DNA of 64,000 nucleotides from Bacillus_BE sp042263505 (GTDB lineage: Bacteria; Bacillota; Bacilli; Bacillales; Cytobacillaceae): the NCBI RefSeq assembly GCF_042263505.1, contig NZ_JBHKFI010000012.1, positions 62,001-126,000 of the forward strand, given 5' to 3'. Position 1 is the stretch's first letter; each line of letters starts with the position of its first letter. The notes below the pieces were generated by a model, which was not told where the DNA came from, searched no databases, and saw nothing but the letters and a program-made list of their open reading frames with translations. The translations under genes were made by a program, and so were the position numbers. Below are positions 8,915 to 17,823 of the stretch, piece by piece.

Positions 8915-9757
8915 ATGCATGAATGGGCATTATTAATCTTTACGGTTTGTACACAGGCTGCTATTGGCGGAATCTTTATGCTAGCGCTATTCTATTACAA
9001 AATTGCTAAGCTTGGACAAGAACAAACCTTTCAAGCTATGAAGCTCCCTTTAATTGTCATCGCTGTCTTGTCCATTATTGGATTAGGAGCTTCATTTGCC
9101 CATCTAGGTGCGCCAAGCAATGCTTTTAACACGTTAAGACATTTAGGCTCTTCCTGGATGAGTCGCGAGATTTTAGTAACAGGCTTCTTTATCGCTGCAG
9201 CATGTATTACAGCTGGATTAAGTTTAGTGCAAAAAAAGGTAAATTTTTGGTTACTTCTCCTTTCAACTGTAATTGGAGCATTTGATATTTATTGTATGGC
9301 ATCTATTTATTCACACTCTCTAATCAACGGCTGGCATTCTGCTAATACTTTTACATCTTTTTATGGAACGGCATTCGTTCTTGGGCCAGTGTTGGCTGTT
9401 AGCTTTATCGTTCCGATGTTAAAAGCAGATCCGAACTTAGGAAAAAATCTCACGAAGTACTCCTTCTTCATAGCTATCTTTGGGATTGCTGTTCAATTGG
9501 TAGGTGTAGCCCTATTTTCTGCAGGCTCTCAAGATATCAATATGATTGCCGGTACGAATGCGATAAGTTCTTTACACAACTATCAAGGAACGATTGCTAT
9601 TCGCTGGATTATTGAGGTAATCGGTTTAGGCGGTTTAGGCTTTTTATCATTAGCGGATAAGAAGAAAATTTCTCTTTCCTTTATCTATGTTGCCCTTGCT
9701 GTTCTTGTATTGGCGGAAGGAATGAGCCGATATTTATTCTATGTATTAGGCGCTTAA
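8915..9757 (+). CDS. dmsC: DmsC-type membrane anchor subunit, copy 2
   Basis: Eight-helix menaquinol-oxidising anchor subunit, 280 residues. By my count it differs from copy 1 at about 17 positions, none in the conserved HLGAPSNAFNTLRHLGSSW loop. Long DNA blocks, for example about 9011-9080 and 9091-9160, match copy 1 base for base even at third codon positions. GGGAGG precedes the ATG. It completes the second dmsABC set. Confidence 0.9.
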   Translation: MHEWALLIFTVCTQAAIGGIFMLALFYYKIAKLGQEQTFQAMKLPLIVIAVLSIIGLGASFAHLGAPSNAFNTLRHLGSSWMSREILVTGFFIAAACITAGLSLVQKKVNFWLLLLSTVIGAFDIYCMASIYSHSLINGWHSANTFTSFYGTAFVLGPVLAVSFIVPMLKADPNLGKNLTKYSFFIAIFGIAVQLVGVALFSAGSQDINMIAGTNAISSLHNYQGTIAIRWIIEVIGLGGLGFLSLADKKKISLSFIYVALAVLVLAEGMSRYLFYVLGA

Positions 9758-9897
9758 AAAGGCAAAACTCTTAAAATTGGCATAATTCCTTTCGTCATTG
9801 TATTCGGAAAGTATTATACTAGAAATAAAGAGTTCAACAAAGTTTAATCCAGTTAAACCCTTTGAAAAAACTTTCTATGTTTAAGGAGTGGGTATAG

Positions 9898-10101
9898 ATG
9901 TTTTCAAATATTGGAGTACCCGGATTAATATTACTTCTCGTCATCGCCCTTGTTATTTTTGGCCCTAAAAAATTGCCTGAAATTGGGAGGGCTGTTGGTC
10001 AAAGTTTAAAAGAATTTAAATCCTCAACAAAGGGTATTATTGAGGATGATGAAAAAGCTGAAGTAAAAGAAGAAGTAAAGGAAGTTAAAACGGAAGAATA
10101 G
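9898..10101 (+). CDS. tatA: Tat translocase subunit TatA, dms copy 2
   Basis: TatA-type protein of 67 residues with the same N-terminal helix, FGPKKLPEIGR hinge and amphipathic helix as copy 1, and a longer Glu/Lys-rich tail. The 15 bases before the ATG match those before tatA copy 1. The 140-base gap after dmsC contains TATACT at 9815-9820 but no good -35, so a weak promoter of its own is possible. A terminator follows. Confidence 0.92.
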   Translation: MFSNIGVPGLILLLVIALVIFGPKKLPEIGRAVGQSLKEFKSSTKGIIEDDEKAEVKEEVKEVKTEE

Positions 10102-10134
10102 AACTTCCCTATTTTCAATTATTACAAAAGAAAA

Positions 10135-10178
10135 AAGCAATCTTCTATTAGAATAACGATGAGAAGATTGCTTTTTTA
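10135..10178 (+). terminator. Terminator of the second dms operon
   Basis: A perfect twelve-base stem AAGCAATCTTCT/AGAAGATTGCTT with a 15-base loop is followed by six Ts. The rest of the gap up to 10407 is AT-rich; a hairpin near 10371-10394 (TCCCC/GGGGA arms) lies just beyond the minus-strand gene and may end it. Confidence 0.9.
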
Positions 10179-10407
10179 TTTTCGTTTTTTTCACAAAGAT
10201 TGTTGTTTTTTTGAACAGATTTTAAATACTTATGATAGGGCTTCTGATTCGGATTTGATGGTTTTGAAATCTATTATGCTGTCCGAATGCGCCCAAAAGG
10301 GTTCTCAAACAAATTTTTAACTAAAAGCAACAAATTTTACAAAAAGAACCTGTATCTTTGAATAAGCTAGTCCCCTATTTTTAAAAATGGGGAGAACTAA
10401 TCGCTTT

Positions 10408-10626
10408 TTAGTATTCTTCGTTCGAAAGCATTGCAGCAATGTATTCATGAAGCTTGTCTTCTTCATAATTACTTAGTTCTCTCATGGGAATCACCGTTAA
10501 TTTTGTCGGATCACTCCCTCGCACTTCTGCTACTAAATTTTCATTAAGGAATACGTTAAATGCCGGTTCATCGGCATGTGAACTCTCAATTGCTTCTTTA
10601 TGGAAATTTGGTTTGTTTTCTTGCAT
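10408..10626 (-). CDS. Small hypothetical protein (72 residues)
   Basis: The start chosen is the ATG at 10626, preceded by GAGGGA on the minus strand; the longer frame upstream of it is hydrophobic, AT-rich and has no binding site. The product begins MQENKPNFHKEA and is acidic, soluble and without cysteines, signal peptide or membrane segment. I do not recognise it. It is divergent from the TetR-type gene at 10839, so the shared 210-base gap probably holds both promoters. Confidence 0.55.
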   Translation of the reverse strand: MQENKPNFHKEAIESSHADEPAFNVFLNENLVAEVRGSDPTKLTVIPMRELSNYEEDKLHEYIAAMLSNEEY

Positions 10627-10838
10627 TTTTATCCCTCTTCTCACATGATTTAGTCTTAGGATTTCCATTAATATGAGAAATAGTATTTTATAAGCGAATT
10701 TCAATTCGCTAAGTAAAAAAACAAAATGAAGAATATTTACCAGATGTTTAATTTTGTTTTGAAAATGGTCGGATATATTATATGATGTATATGAATAGAA
10801 AAATAAATTATTCATATGTTTTTAATGAGGTGAATAAA

Positions 10839-11453
10839 ATGCCTAGAGGCTTTAATGAACAGGAAAAGGCAAGAATCAAGCAAATTTTATTGGAAGAAGG
10901 GAAAATCCTTTTTAGCCGTTTTGGATTAAAAAAAACAAGCATTAATGAATTAGCTAAAGCAGCAAGTATTGCTCCTGGATCATTTTACACCTTCTATCAG
11001 TCGAAAGAGGAATTATTTTTTGAAATTATGGAAAAGGAAGAAGAAATCATTAAAAGTCAGTTTTTAGATTTTGATATGACTAAGGAACATGATCCGAAAC
11101 AAGCAATGAAAGATTTACTTTTACAAGCCTTTGCTAATCTCGAAAGGAATACTTTGTTTTCCCAACTTTTTCTTGAAAATAATTATGAAGCTATTCTCAG
11201 AAAATTGCCTCAAGAAAAGTTGGAATCTCATTTTAAATTGGATTCAAATGCTGCAGACCTTATAGTGAACAAATGGAAGGAAAAAGGACTTATTCGGGAG
11301 ATAGATAGCGAGGTCTTGGCTGGTTTATTTCGAGCCTTATTCACTATAAGCCTTCATAAGGAAGAAATTGGGGAAGAAGTGTATCCTCAAACACTTGAGT
11401 TATTAGTTCATTTTATTGTTGAAGGACTCGCAAATAATGAGGGGGATGAATAA
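10839..11453 (+). CDS. TetR-family transcriptional regulator
   Basis: TetR-type repressor of about 204 residues. The N-terminal helix-turn-helix is clear: GLKKTSINELAKAASIAPGS then FYTFYQSKEELF. The C-terminal ligand-binding part is diverged. ATG 10839 is chosen over the upstream ATGs because GAGGTG precedes it and the HTH starts at normal distance. It overlaps the ABC transporter ATPase by one base (TAATG), so it probably controls that exporter in response to a small molecule. Confidence 0.88.
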   Translation: MPRGFNEQEKARIKQILLEEGKILFSRFGLKKTSINELAKAASIAPGSFYTFYQSKEELFFEIMEKEEEIIKSQFLDFDMTKEHDPKQAMKDLLLQAFANLERNTLFSQLFLENNYEAILRKLPQEKLESHFKLDSNAADLIVNKWKEKGLIREIDSEVLAGLFRALFTISLHKEEIGEEVYPQTLELLVHFIVEGLANNEGDE

Positions 11454-12391
11454 TGGAAGATATCATTTATACTGAAAATCTCTCCAAAAGCTATCGTGGA
11501 TATCATGCCGTTCATCATGTATCTTTACAGGTTAAAAAGGGAGAAATCTATGGATTTTTAGGGCTGAATGGTGCAGGAAAAACGACAACGATACGAATGT
11601 TGCTTGGTATGATACGTCCAACTTCTGGATCATGCTTTATCAATGGTCAAAAGGTGAATGCGGGAAACTATCACATATGGAACCAGGTAGGCTATATGGT
11701 TGAGACTCCTTATGCTTATCCTGAACTAACGGTAAGGGAGAACCTCAGAATTGCATGTGATACTCATCAAATCACCGATTATTCCGTAATTAGTCGCGTG
11801 ATGGATCGTCTAAAATTAACGGCATATGAAAATAAAAAAGCAAAGGAATTATCAATGGGAAATGCTCAAAGATTGGGAATAGCTAAAGCCATGCTCCATA
11901 ATCCACAGGTTTTATTATTAGATGAGCCAACAAATGGTTTGGATCCAGCAGGTATCGTTGAGATACGAGAATTGTTACAGGAGCTCGCTCATAAAGAAAG
12001 AACAACGATTTTTATTTCTAGTCATATACTTGGAGAAATTTCAAAAATTGCTACGAAAATTGGAATTATCCATGATGGAAGGTTAATCGAGGAGCTCAGT
12101 AAAGAGGAGTTAGACCAAAATCGTTTTGTCAAGCTATTAATAAATACACGCGATAATAATGGTGCACTACGAGTGCTTTCTAATTTAGGATACACGGTAA
12201 AGATTAATGAAAGAGGATTCCTGGAAAGCTATAGCAAGGAAGCGGTGAATCATCCGGACAAATTGGCTTCAGACTTAGTTCGTGCTAATCATCCACCCAC
12301 CATGTTACTAGTAGAAGAAGAGGATTTAGAATCATACTTTTTGCGAGTAGTTGGTAAGAAGGAGGACGAATTTCATGCATCAAATGTCTAA
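11453..12391 (+). CDS. ABC transporter ATP-binding protein
   Basis: ATPase subunit of an ABC-2-type exporter, 312 residues. Visible motifs are the Walker A GLNGAGKTT (near residue 37), a signature LSMGNAQR, the Walker B LLLDEPTNGLDP and the switch histidine in FISSHILGE. The C-terminal 90 residues form the extension usual in BcrA/YxlF-like exporters of peptides or drugs. It is co-transcribed with the TetR gene upstream and the permease downstream, with which it overlaps by 17 bases. Confidence 0.92.
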   Translation: MEDIIYTENLSKSYRGYHAVHHVSLQVKKGEIYGFLGLNGAGKTTTIRMLLGMIRPTSGSCFINGQKVNAGNYHIWNQVGYMVETPYAYPELTVRENLRIACDTHQITDYSVISRVMDRLKLTAYENKKAKELSMGNAQRLGIAKAMLHNPQVLLLDEPTNGLDPAGIVEIRELLQELAHKERTTIFISSHILGEISKIATKIGIIHDGRLIEELSKEELDQNRFVKLLINTRDNNGALRVLSNLGYTVKINERGFLESYSKEAVNHPDKLASDLVRANHPPTMLLVEEEDLESYFLRVVGKKEDEFHASNV

Positions 12392-13157
12392 GTTAATATC
12401 AGCAGAGTTACGTAAAACCTCTAAATCAAAAGTTATTTGGATTACTTTTATAGCTTTTACGATATTGCCAGTTATAGGTAGTTTTTTTATGTTTGTGCTA
12501 AAACATCCTAATTTGGCGGAAAATTGGGGGTTAATTGGAGAAAAAGCTCAACTTGCTGGAAAGGCAGATTGGCCATCATATTTAGGTTTTCTTGCACAGG
12601 GAATCTCTATTGGTGGAATTTTTGTATATGGTTTTATGACAAGTTGGATTTTTGGAAGAGAATATATGGACCGTACGGTAAAGGATTTATTAGCCCTTCC
12701 TTTTCCTCGAATTTATGTTCCTATGGCAAAATTTGTTGTAATCTTTATTTGGTCATTCATTGTAACAATATGGATTATTGGTTTAGGTATTTTCTTGGGC
12801 TTTATAATCGGATTAGGAGGATGGTCAACTGAGGTTTGGCAGCATGGGATAAATGTGCTTATCATAGCTTCAATTCTGACAATAATTTTAAGTACTCCAG
12901 TTGCATTCTTCGCTTGCTACGGGCATGGCTATTTAGCTTCTATTGGTTTTGTTATTATAACCATAGTAATGTCACAAATCATTGCAGCTATTGGTTATGG
13001 GGATTATTTTCCTTGGGCAATTCCAGCTTTGTTCAGTAATGTTAGTGGGGAGGGAAATATTTTAGAGCCTGCTAGTGTATTTATTGTGCTAATTACAAGT
13101 TTATTAGGGTTTTTCAGTACTTTGAGCTTTTGGAGATTTGCTGATCAAAACGTGTGA
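12375..13157 (+). CDS. ABC transporter permease (ABC-2 type)
   Basis: Membrane subunit with about six hydrophobic segments, 260 residues from ATG 12375 (MHQMSKLISAELRK), which has GGAGG nine bases upstream; the frame extends further but lies within the ATPase gene. The N-terminal SAELRKTSKSK stretch and the GREYMDRTVKDLLALP loop are typical of the ABC-2 family (bacitracin/lantibiotic immunity-type permeases). It forms the exporter with the upstream ATPase. Substrate unknown. Confidence 0.88.
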   Translation: MHQMSKLISAELRKTSKSKVIWITFIAFTILPVIGSFFMFVLKHPNLAENWGLIGEKAQLAGKADWPSYLGFLAQGISIGGIFVYGFMTSWIFGREYMDRTVKDLLALPFPRIYVPMAKFVVIFIWSFIVTIWIIGLGIFLGFIIGLGGWSTEVWQHGINVLIIASILTIILSTPVAFFACYGHGYLASIGFVIITIVMSQIIAAIGYGDYFPWAIPALFSNVSGEGNILEPASVFIVLITSLLGFFSTLSFWRFADQNV

Positions 13158-13350
13158 GATGAGGTGCGTAGGTTTCTTAAATTAATTTCAAAAATTTTTC
13201 CTATTTAACAATGATCAGTTCGAATTAATAAACTAATCAGCTTTTGTGGTGGTAGGCAAGGAGACGGCGACATAAGCCTATACCATCCATAGCTAGGGTA
13301 TGTTATACAATCTTCATATAGCAAAATTTGAACGGATATATTAGAAATGA

Positions 13351-13378
13351 AAAACCCTTGCAATGCAGGGGCTTTTTT
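13351..13378. terminator. Bidirectional terminator between ABC and Crp/Fnr genes
   Basis: A seven-base stem (CCCTTGC/GCAGGGG with one wobble) around a three-base loop is flanked by As on the left and six Ts on the right, so it can end both the plus-strand ABC operon and the minus-strand regulator gene. Confidence 0.8.
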
Positions 13379-13424
13379 AAGGAAAAGGTCTTTATTCATC
13401 TTCCAAATTTCCTTTTCCCCACTC

Positions 13425-14027
13425 TTATCTTCCTGCTTCCTTCGATCTGTTTATATTCTTTAGAGCCCTCGTAACGGTAACGCGGTTCAAATCTGTTAAA
13501 AGAGCAATATCCTCATGTGTCAAGAGCGAAACGTCTATACCGACATCATGAAGCAAATCAAGAATATAGTTTACCTTATCTTCACTATTATCAGTTTGTA
13601 CGTGTAATAGATGTCTAAGATTCGACTTCAATCGAAGATTTGTAGCTTCTAAAACAGTGTTGGCAAAAACTGGATTTTGTGAGAAAAGATCATTGAACAA
13701 TGTATTCGAAAAAAGACATAGGGTTGCCGGAGTTAAAGCTTCTAAATAATAATATTCATCATTTCCATTATTGTACAAATCATTCATTTTAATAAAACTA
13801 CCTGGTGAAAAAATTTCTATACTTTTTTGTTTCCCCTCTTCTGTGAGAAAAATGGAGATAACTAAGCCCGATTTGACAATGGCATATTTGCGGGAGGATT
13901 GATTAAAAATCAATTCTTGCTTCGGATTTAAGGTTAAGTGAACACATTTTTTGCATATTCTAAGGTTGGTAATACTATCTAGACTTCGACAAAATGTATT
14001 TTCATGACAGCATTCTTGCATATGCAT
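13425..14027 (-). CDS. Crp/Fnr-family regulator with N-terminal cysteines
   Basis: About 200 residues. The ATG at 14027 is chosen because GGAGGG lies eight bases upstream. The N-terminus is cysteine-rich (Cys6, 7, 13, 25, 28), followed by a cAMP-type beta-roll domain and a C-terminal winged helix (LLTHEDIALLTDLNRVTVTR). The cysteines could hold an Fe-S cluster or a redox switch, as in Fnr. The recognition helix has Arg at the Crp Arg180 position but Val where Crp and Fnr have the DNA-reading Glu, so it may bind a site other than TGTGA. It is divergent from the third molybdoenzyme operon and is the best candidate for its regulator. Confidence 0.82.
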   Translation of the reverse strand: MHMQECCHENTFCRSLDSITNLRICKKCVHLTLNPKQELIFNQSSRKYAIVKSGLVISIFLTEEGKQKSIEIFSPGSFIKMNDLYNNGNDEYYYLEALTPATLCLFSNTLFNDLFSQNPVFANTVLEATNLRLKSNLRHLLHVQTDNSEDKVNYILDLLHDVGIDVSLLTHEDIALLTDLNRVTVTRALKNINRSKEAGR

Positions 14028-14155
14028 ACTCATATCCCTCCCTGAATTCAAGAAAAATAGGACTTATTAAGCGCTTTCATCTTTTGTATGATCAATAAAA
14101 TAATCATTCATAGTTTAATAGTACTACATTATACTGCTGTCAAGTATTTAAAACA

Positions 14156-14171
14156 TGTGAATTTATTTACA
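14156..14171. promoter_or_regulatory. Near-consensus Fnr/Crp box
   Basis: TGTGA, six bases, TTACA: one mismatch from TGTGA-N6-TCACA. It lies about 130 bases upstream of the Crp/Fnr-type gene on the minus strand and about 530 bases before the third molybdoenzyme gene, so it most likely acts on the regulator gene. Confidence 0.5.
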
Positions 14172-14348
14172 AATTATAATATTAAAATTATAAACTTTTT
14201 GTAGTATATGCTACTTATTAATTGTGTAACAAACTACTGAGGATAAAAGATGAAAAAAATAGAATGGTACTTGTAAGGATAATATGGAAGAAGACCTGTT
14301 GACATTAAACTATCGTATACAAAAAAGGAAAGCAGGGAGGTATTACTT

Positions 14349-14562
14349 CAGAAAAAATATCAAGATTATAGTGGTAACCATGAAGAAGAGTACACAATTA
14401 ATGTTTAGGTATATGTCGGAGGGTTTGTAGAAATTATGCATCTATTAATCGGCTATTAATGAAGACGATAATTTTACAAACGCATTCAATCAGAAAGAAA
14501 GTCCTGCGAAAGTAAAAGTTATTGTCATTATGCCCGCTAATCAGCAGCATGAACGAATGTAA
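14349..14562 (+). pseudogene. Possible degraded coding remnant
   Basis: Two short frames with protein-like composition are broken by stops: 14349-14408 (reads QKKYQDYSGNHEEEYTINV) and 14449-14562 (contains FNQKESPAKVKVIVIMPANQ). Neither has a start with a ribosome binding site in frame. A decayed small gene is possible; chance cannot be excluded. The rest of the 14028-14704 gap is AT-rich promoter DNA. Confidence 0.25.
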
Positions 14563-14639
14563 TCCAATCTATACGTAATCATAGAGTTCTCTTATTTGTT
14601 GTAAACGAAAAAGAGGAGGAGAGTTTTGTCTGCTCTTGT

Positions 14640-14657
14640 CCGTACTAGTAAGTACGG
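14640..14657. promoter_or_regulatory. Perfect 7-bp inverted repeat before third molybdoenzyme operon
   Basis: CCGTACT, four bases, AGTACGG, centred about 56 bases before the GTG start. No T-run follows, so it is unlikely to be a terminator. It could be an operator or a leader-RNA hairpin. Confidence 0.4.
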
Positions 14658-14704
14658 AATTTAGATAAAAAAGATCAAATAATTATGAAAGGGAGGAAGA
14701 TGCA

Positions 14705-17170
14705 GTGGAAAAGGAGAGTACAAATATTTTTCAACGAAAATTAGACAGAAGAAAATTCCTAAAGGGCAGCGCTGCAACGGCGGTGGTGGTTGGAGCTGGT
14801 ATTGCTTTACCAGGGGGAGCAATGAAGACGTTGATTCCTGTTGAGGCAAAAGCGGCAACCAAAGCAGCAAAGGGAGAACGAGTAGTTAACAATATTTGTC
14901 AAGGATCTTGTTACGGTCATTGCCCAATGCACGCCATTGTCAGGGATGGTAAGCTTGTCCGTACGCGGGCAATAAACTTGAAAAAGACAGAAGTTGCCGA
15001 CTATAGCCGGATTTGTTCAAAAGGGACTTCATGGCCGCAATACGTCTATGCTCATTCGCGCATCAAACATCCGTATAAACGCGTTGGAAAGCGTGGGTCA
15101 GGAAAATGGGAGCAAATTAGTTGGGATGAAGCAATTAAGACTGTCACGGAGAATTTTAAAAAAGTTCAAGCTCAATACGGAAAAAGCAGTGTCACCATGT
15201 GTTATGAAGGTGGCATCCTAGCTCCAAGTTTACTTGGTCCTTATACGCGAATGATGAATTTGATTGAAGCTAGCCATTTTACGAGAACAGATGATTTTGC
15301 ATTTACTGCTTATTGTATGAATTTAGTCACTGGTGCCAGTTATGCCTATGGCAATGATTTTCGAAGCCAAGATGTAAGAGGAGCAAAAAACATTGTTCTT
15401 ATGGGAGTAAATGTTCCAGAAACAGCACCGCAATCCTATCAATTTATTGCAGATGCTGTTGATAATGGAGCGAAATTAATTGTTATTGATCCTAATTTCA
15501 ATACTATCGCAGCAAAGGCTAAAGTTTATGCACCTATAAGACCGGCGACCGATGGGGTTCTTTGCATGGCTATGATTAATTATATTGAACAACATAAATT
15601 GACCAATGAGACTTACTTAAGGAAATGGACTGTTGCTCCTTTTTTGGTAAAAGAAAAGGATGGCCTTTATTTAAGGAAAAGTGACCTCACGGGTAAAGGA
15701 GCAGGAACACCCGAAGATGATTTTGTTGTTTGGGATAGCAATAAAGGCAAATATGGATATTCAAAGGAAGTAGCTAATCCTGAAATTAGAGGAACTTATG
15801 AAATTAAAGGAATGAAGGTTAATACAGCTTATCGTTTGTTACTAAACAGAATAGAGCCATTTACGGTTAAAAGGGCATCTAAAATATGTGATCTCCCAGC
15901 TTCTGTGATTGAAGAGATTGCACAAGCCTGCGCACAAAATCCTACGGAAATTATTCCTGGTGTTAGTATTGACCATTATCGAGGTGGATACGGTACCGTG
16001 ATGGCTCTAGGGGCTTTACAAATGGTAACAGGTAATCTTCCATTTACCACAAATTTAGCAAGTGTGAGTGTTGGTTGGCCAGTAGCCGGTTTTTATCCGG
16101 AGGAACAAAAGCATCCTGTCTCTACCAAGGAAGTTACACCATTTATGTTAAAAGATCTTGTTGAAAAAGGGAAACATGAACTAGAAGGTGGTCATGTTGT
16201 TGAAATGCCAATCAAGGCAATAGCTTTATTCGGTGGTAACCCTGCAGCAAGCCTTCCTGATCATCAGAATACGATAGCTGCACTTAAAAAAGCTGATTTT
16301 GTGGTTTCATCCAGTATAGAATGGGACGATAAATCCATATATTCAGATATTGTTTTGCCAGCTTCAACTCAGTTTGAGCAAGATGGTCTGCTTGATACCT
16401 CGATTTATCTTTTATATGCAGAAAAAGCCATTGAGCCATTATTTGATTCAAAACCGGATTGGCAAATTGCAAAGTTGATTGCAGAAGGCATGGGGCAAGA
16501 AAAATATTTTGAAAATTTTGATGGACAAACAGCATTAGACATGGCTATTAAGGCTTCACCTGCTGCTCAGGGCATGGGAATTACCTTAGACAAGGTGAAG
16601 CAAGCGGGAATTATTCAGTTTCCTTCAGTGCGCGCTAACCAATTCTTTACGGTTACTGGCAGAGCTCAATTCTATGATGAAAATCCAAAACCAAATAAAG
16701 ACTTTGGCCAAAAGATTGATGTGGAAAAATTGAGGCTGCCTTATTTTGATGTGCCATTTGAGGCATGGACAGAAACGATTGACGAATATAAAAAGAACCC
16801 GTTGGCTGATAAATATCCATTAGTTTATATTACCGGAAGTCGTCGATTTAGAACTCATGCTGCTTTTGGTTATCAAAAGGTTCTTCGTGAACTGGAATCA
16901 GAGCCAAGGGTTCGCATCAATCCAAAAGATGCCAAGGCCCGAGGAATTAAGGAAGGTGATTTAGTCAAACTGTACAATGACCGCGGTCATGTGGTGGCCC
17001 GTGCCATTTTCCATCCGGGTATACGTCCAGGCGTTGTCGATATGGACAGGGGTTGGCAAACTGATCAATATGTCAGCGGCCATTATAATAACCTAACACA
17101 TCTCAAGTTTGATCCGGGTACAGTAAATGACTGTTTCTATGATGTATTATGCGAAATGGAAAAGGCGTAA
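14705..17170 (+). CDS. Tat-exported molybdopterin oxidoreductase, catalytic subunit (third system)
   Basis: Catalytic subunit of a respiratory molybdoenzyme, 821 residues, only distantly related to the two DmsA copies. The Tat signal is DRRKFLK (residues 14-20) followed by a hydrophobic Ala/Val stretch. Cys65, Cys69, Cys73 and Cys104 form the [4Fe-4S] motif. The region matching the DmsA ligand serine reads TDDFAFTAYC (residues 195-204), so the metal ligand is probably not that serine; an Asp is possible. The GTG start follows GGGAGG by eight bases. With the B and C subunits it resembles the polysulfide/thiosulfate/tetrathionate/arsenate reductase group. The acceptor cannot be assigned. Confidence 0.85.
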   Translation: MEKESTNIFQRKLDRRKFLKGSAATAVVVGAGIALPGGAMKTLIPVEAKAATKAAKGERVVNNICQGSCYGHCPMHAIVRDGKLVRTRAINLKKTEVADYSRICSKGTSWPQYVYAHSRIKHPYKRVGKRGSGKWEQISWDEAIKTVTENFKKVQAQYGKSSVTMCYEGGILAPSLLGPYTRMMNLIEASHFTRTDDFAFTAYCMNLVTGASYAYGNDFRSQDVRGAKNIVLMGVNVPETAPQSYQFIADAVDNGAKLIVIDPNFNTIAAKAKVYAPIRPATDGVLCMAMINYIEQHKLTNETYLRKWTVAPFLVKEKDGLYLRKSDLTGKGAGTPEDDFVVWDSNKGKYGYSKEVANPEIRGTYEIKGMKVNTAYRLLLNRIEPFTVKRASKICDLPASVIEEIAQACAQNPTEIIPGVSIDHYRGGYGTVMALGALQMVTGNLPFTTNLASVSVGWPVAGFYPEEQKHPVSTKEVTPFMLKDLVEKGKHELEGGHVVEMPIKAIALFGGNPAASLPDHQNTIAALKKADFVVSSSIEWDDKSIYSDIVLPASTQFEQDGLLDTSIYLLYAEKAIEPLFDSKPDWQIAKLIAEGMGQEKYFENFDGQTALDMAIKASPAAQGMGITLDKVKQAGIIQFPSVRANQFFTVTGRAQFYDENPKPNKDFGQKIDVEKLRLPYFDVPFEAWTETIDEYKKNPLADKYPLVYITGSRRFRTHAAFGYQKVLRELESEPRVRINPKDAKARGIKEGDLVKLYNDRGHVVARAIFHPGIRPGVVDMDRGWQTDQYVSGHYNNLTHLKFDPGTVNDCFYDVLCEMEKA

Positions 17171-17184
17171 GGGGGGAATGAAAA

Positions 17185-17805
17185 ATGCGTTATGGAATGC
17201 TCATAGATTTGAAACGCTGTATGGGTTGTAACAACTGTGCAGTATCTTGTAAGATAGCCAATAATTTACCTGATGATATATGGTGGAACCGTGTGCTTAC
17301 AGTTGGCGGTAACTACGTGGACACAGCAACAGGAGAATATCCAAATAAATTGCATATGAAACATGTGCCAATTGGTTGCCAGCATTGTGGAAATCCTCCT
17401 TGCGTAAAAGCTTGCCCTACTGGTGCTACCTATAAGCGAAAAGAGGATGGCATTGTTGTGCAAGACTATGACAAGTGTATCGGTTGTCGTATGTGTATGG
17501 TGGCTTGCCCATATAATGCTCGATCCTTTAACTGGAAAAAACCTGAATATTATGTAGGATTTGCAACAGGAGATGCAGATGCTGCCAAACATCAGTACAA
17601 CGTTGTAGAGAAATGCACATTCTGTATAAATCGTATCAGTCGTGGTGATGAACCAGCCTGTATGGAATTATGTCCGGCACGTGCTCGGATCTGGGGGGAC
17701 CTTGACGATCCAAATAGCGAAATCAGCCGTAGGCTCAAGGGGAAAAACTATGTAAGGCTGTTAGAAGAAAAGGGTACAGATCCAGCTATTTACTATATTG
17801 AATAG
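17185..17805 (+). CDS. Four-cluster Fe-S electron transfer subunit (third system)
   Basis: PsrB/TtrB/DmsB-type ferredoxin subunit, 206 residues. Four cysteine groups are visible: CMGCNNCAVSC, CQHCGNPPCVKAC, CIGCRMCMVAC and CTFC with EPACMELC, enough for four [4Fe-4S] clusters. The C-terminal PAIYYIE resembles the end of polysulfide-, tetrathionate- and arsenate-reductase B subunits more than DmsB. No signal peptide; it probably follows the catalytic subunit through the Tat pore. It starts 15 bases after the catalytic gene, with GGGGGGAATG upstream. Confidence 0.92.
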   Translation: MRYGMLIDLKRCMGCNNCAVSCKIANNLPDDIWWNRVLTVGGNYVDTATGEYPNKLHMKHVPIGCQHCGNPPCVKACPTGATYKRKEDGIVVQDYDKCIGCRMCMVACPYNARSFNWKKPEYYVGFATGDADAAKHQYNVVEKCTFCINRISRGDEPACMELCPARARIWGDLDDPNSEISRRLKGKNYVRLLEEKGTDPAIYYIE

Positions 17806-17823
17806 AAAGGAGAACGGTAAACC

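Noticed and set aside
13205..13399. Minus-strand frame of 64 codons after the ABC permease
   Set aside because: It runs through the terminator hairpin and has no start signal.
14299..14325. TTGACA followed by TATAC as a promoter for the third molybdoenzyme operon
   Set aside because: Spacing between the two elements is only about 11 bases, too short for a sigma-A promoter.
14605..14619. Catabolite-response-like element TTGTAAACGAAAAAG
   Set aside because: It lacks the conserved C in the right half of the cre consensus, so the match is weak.
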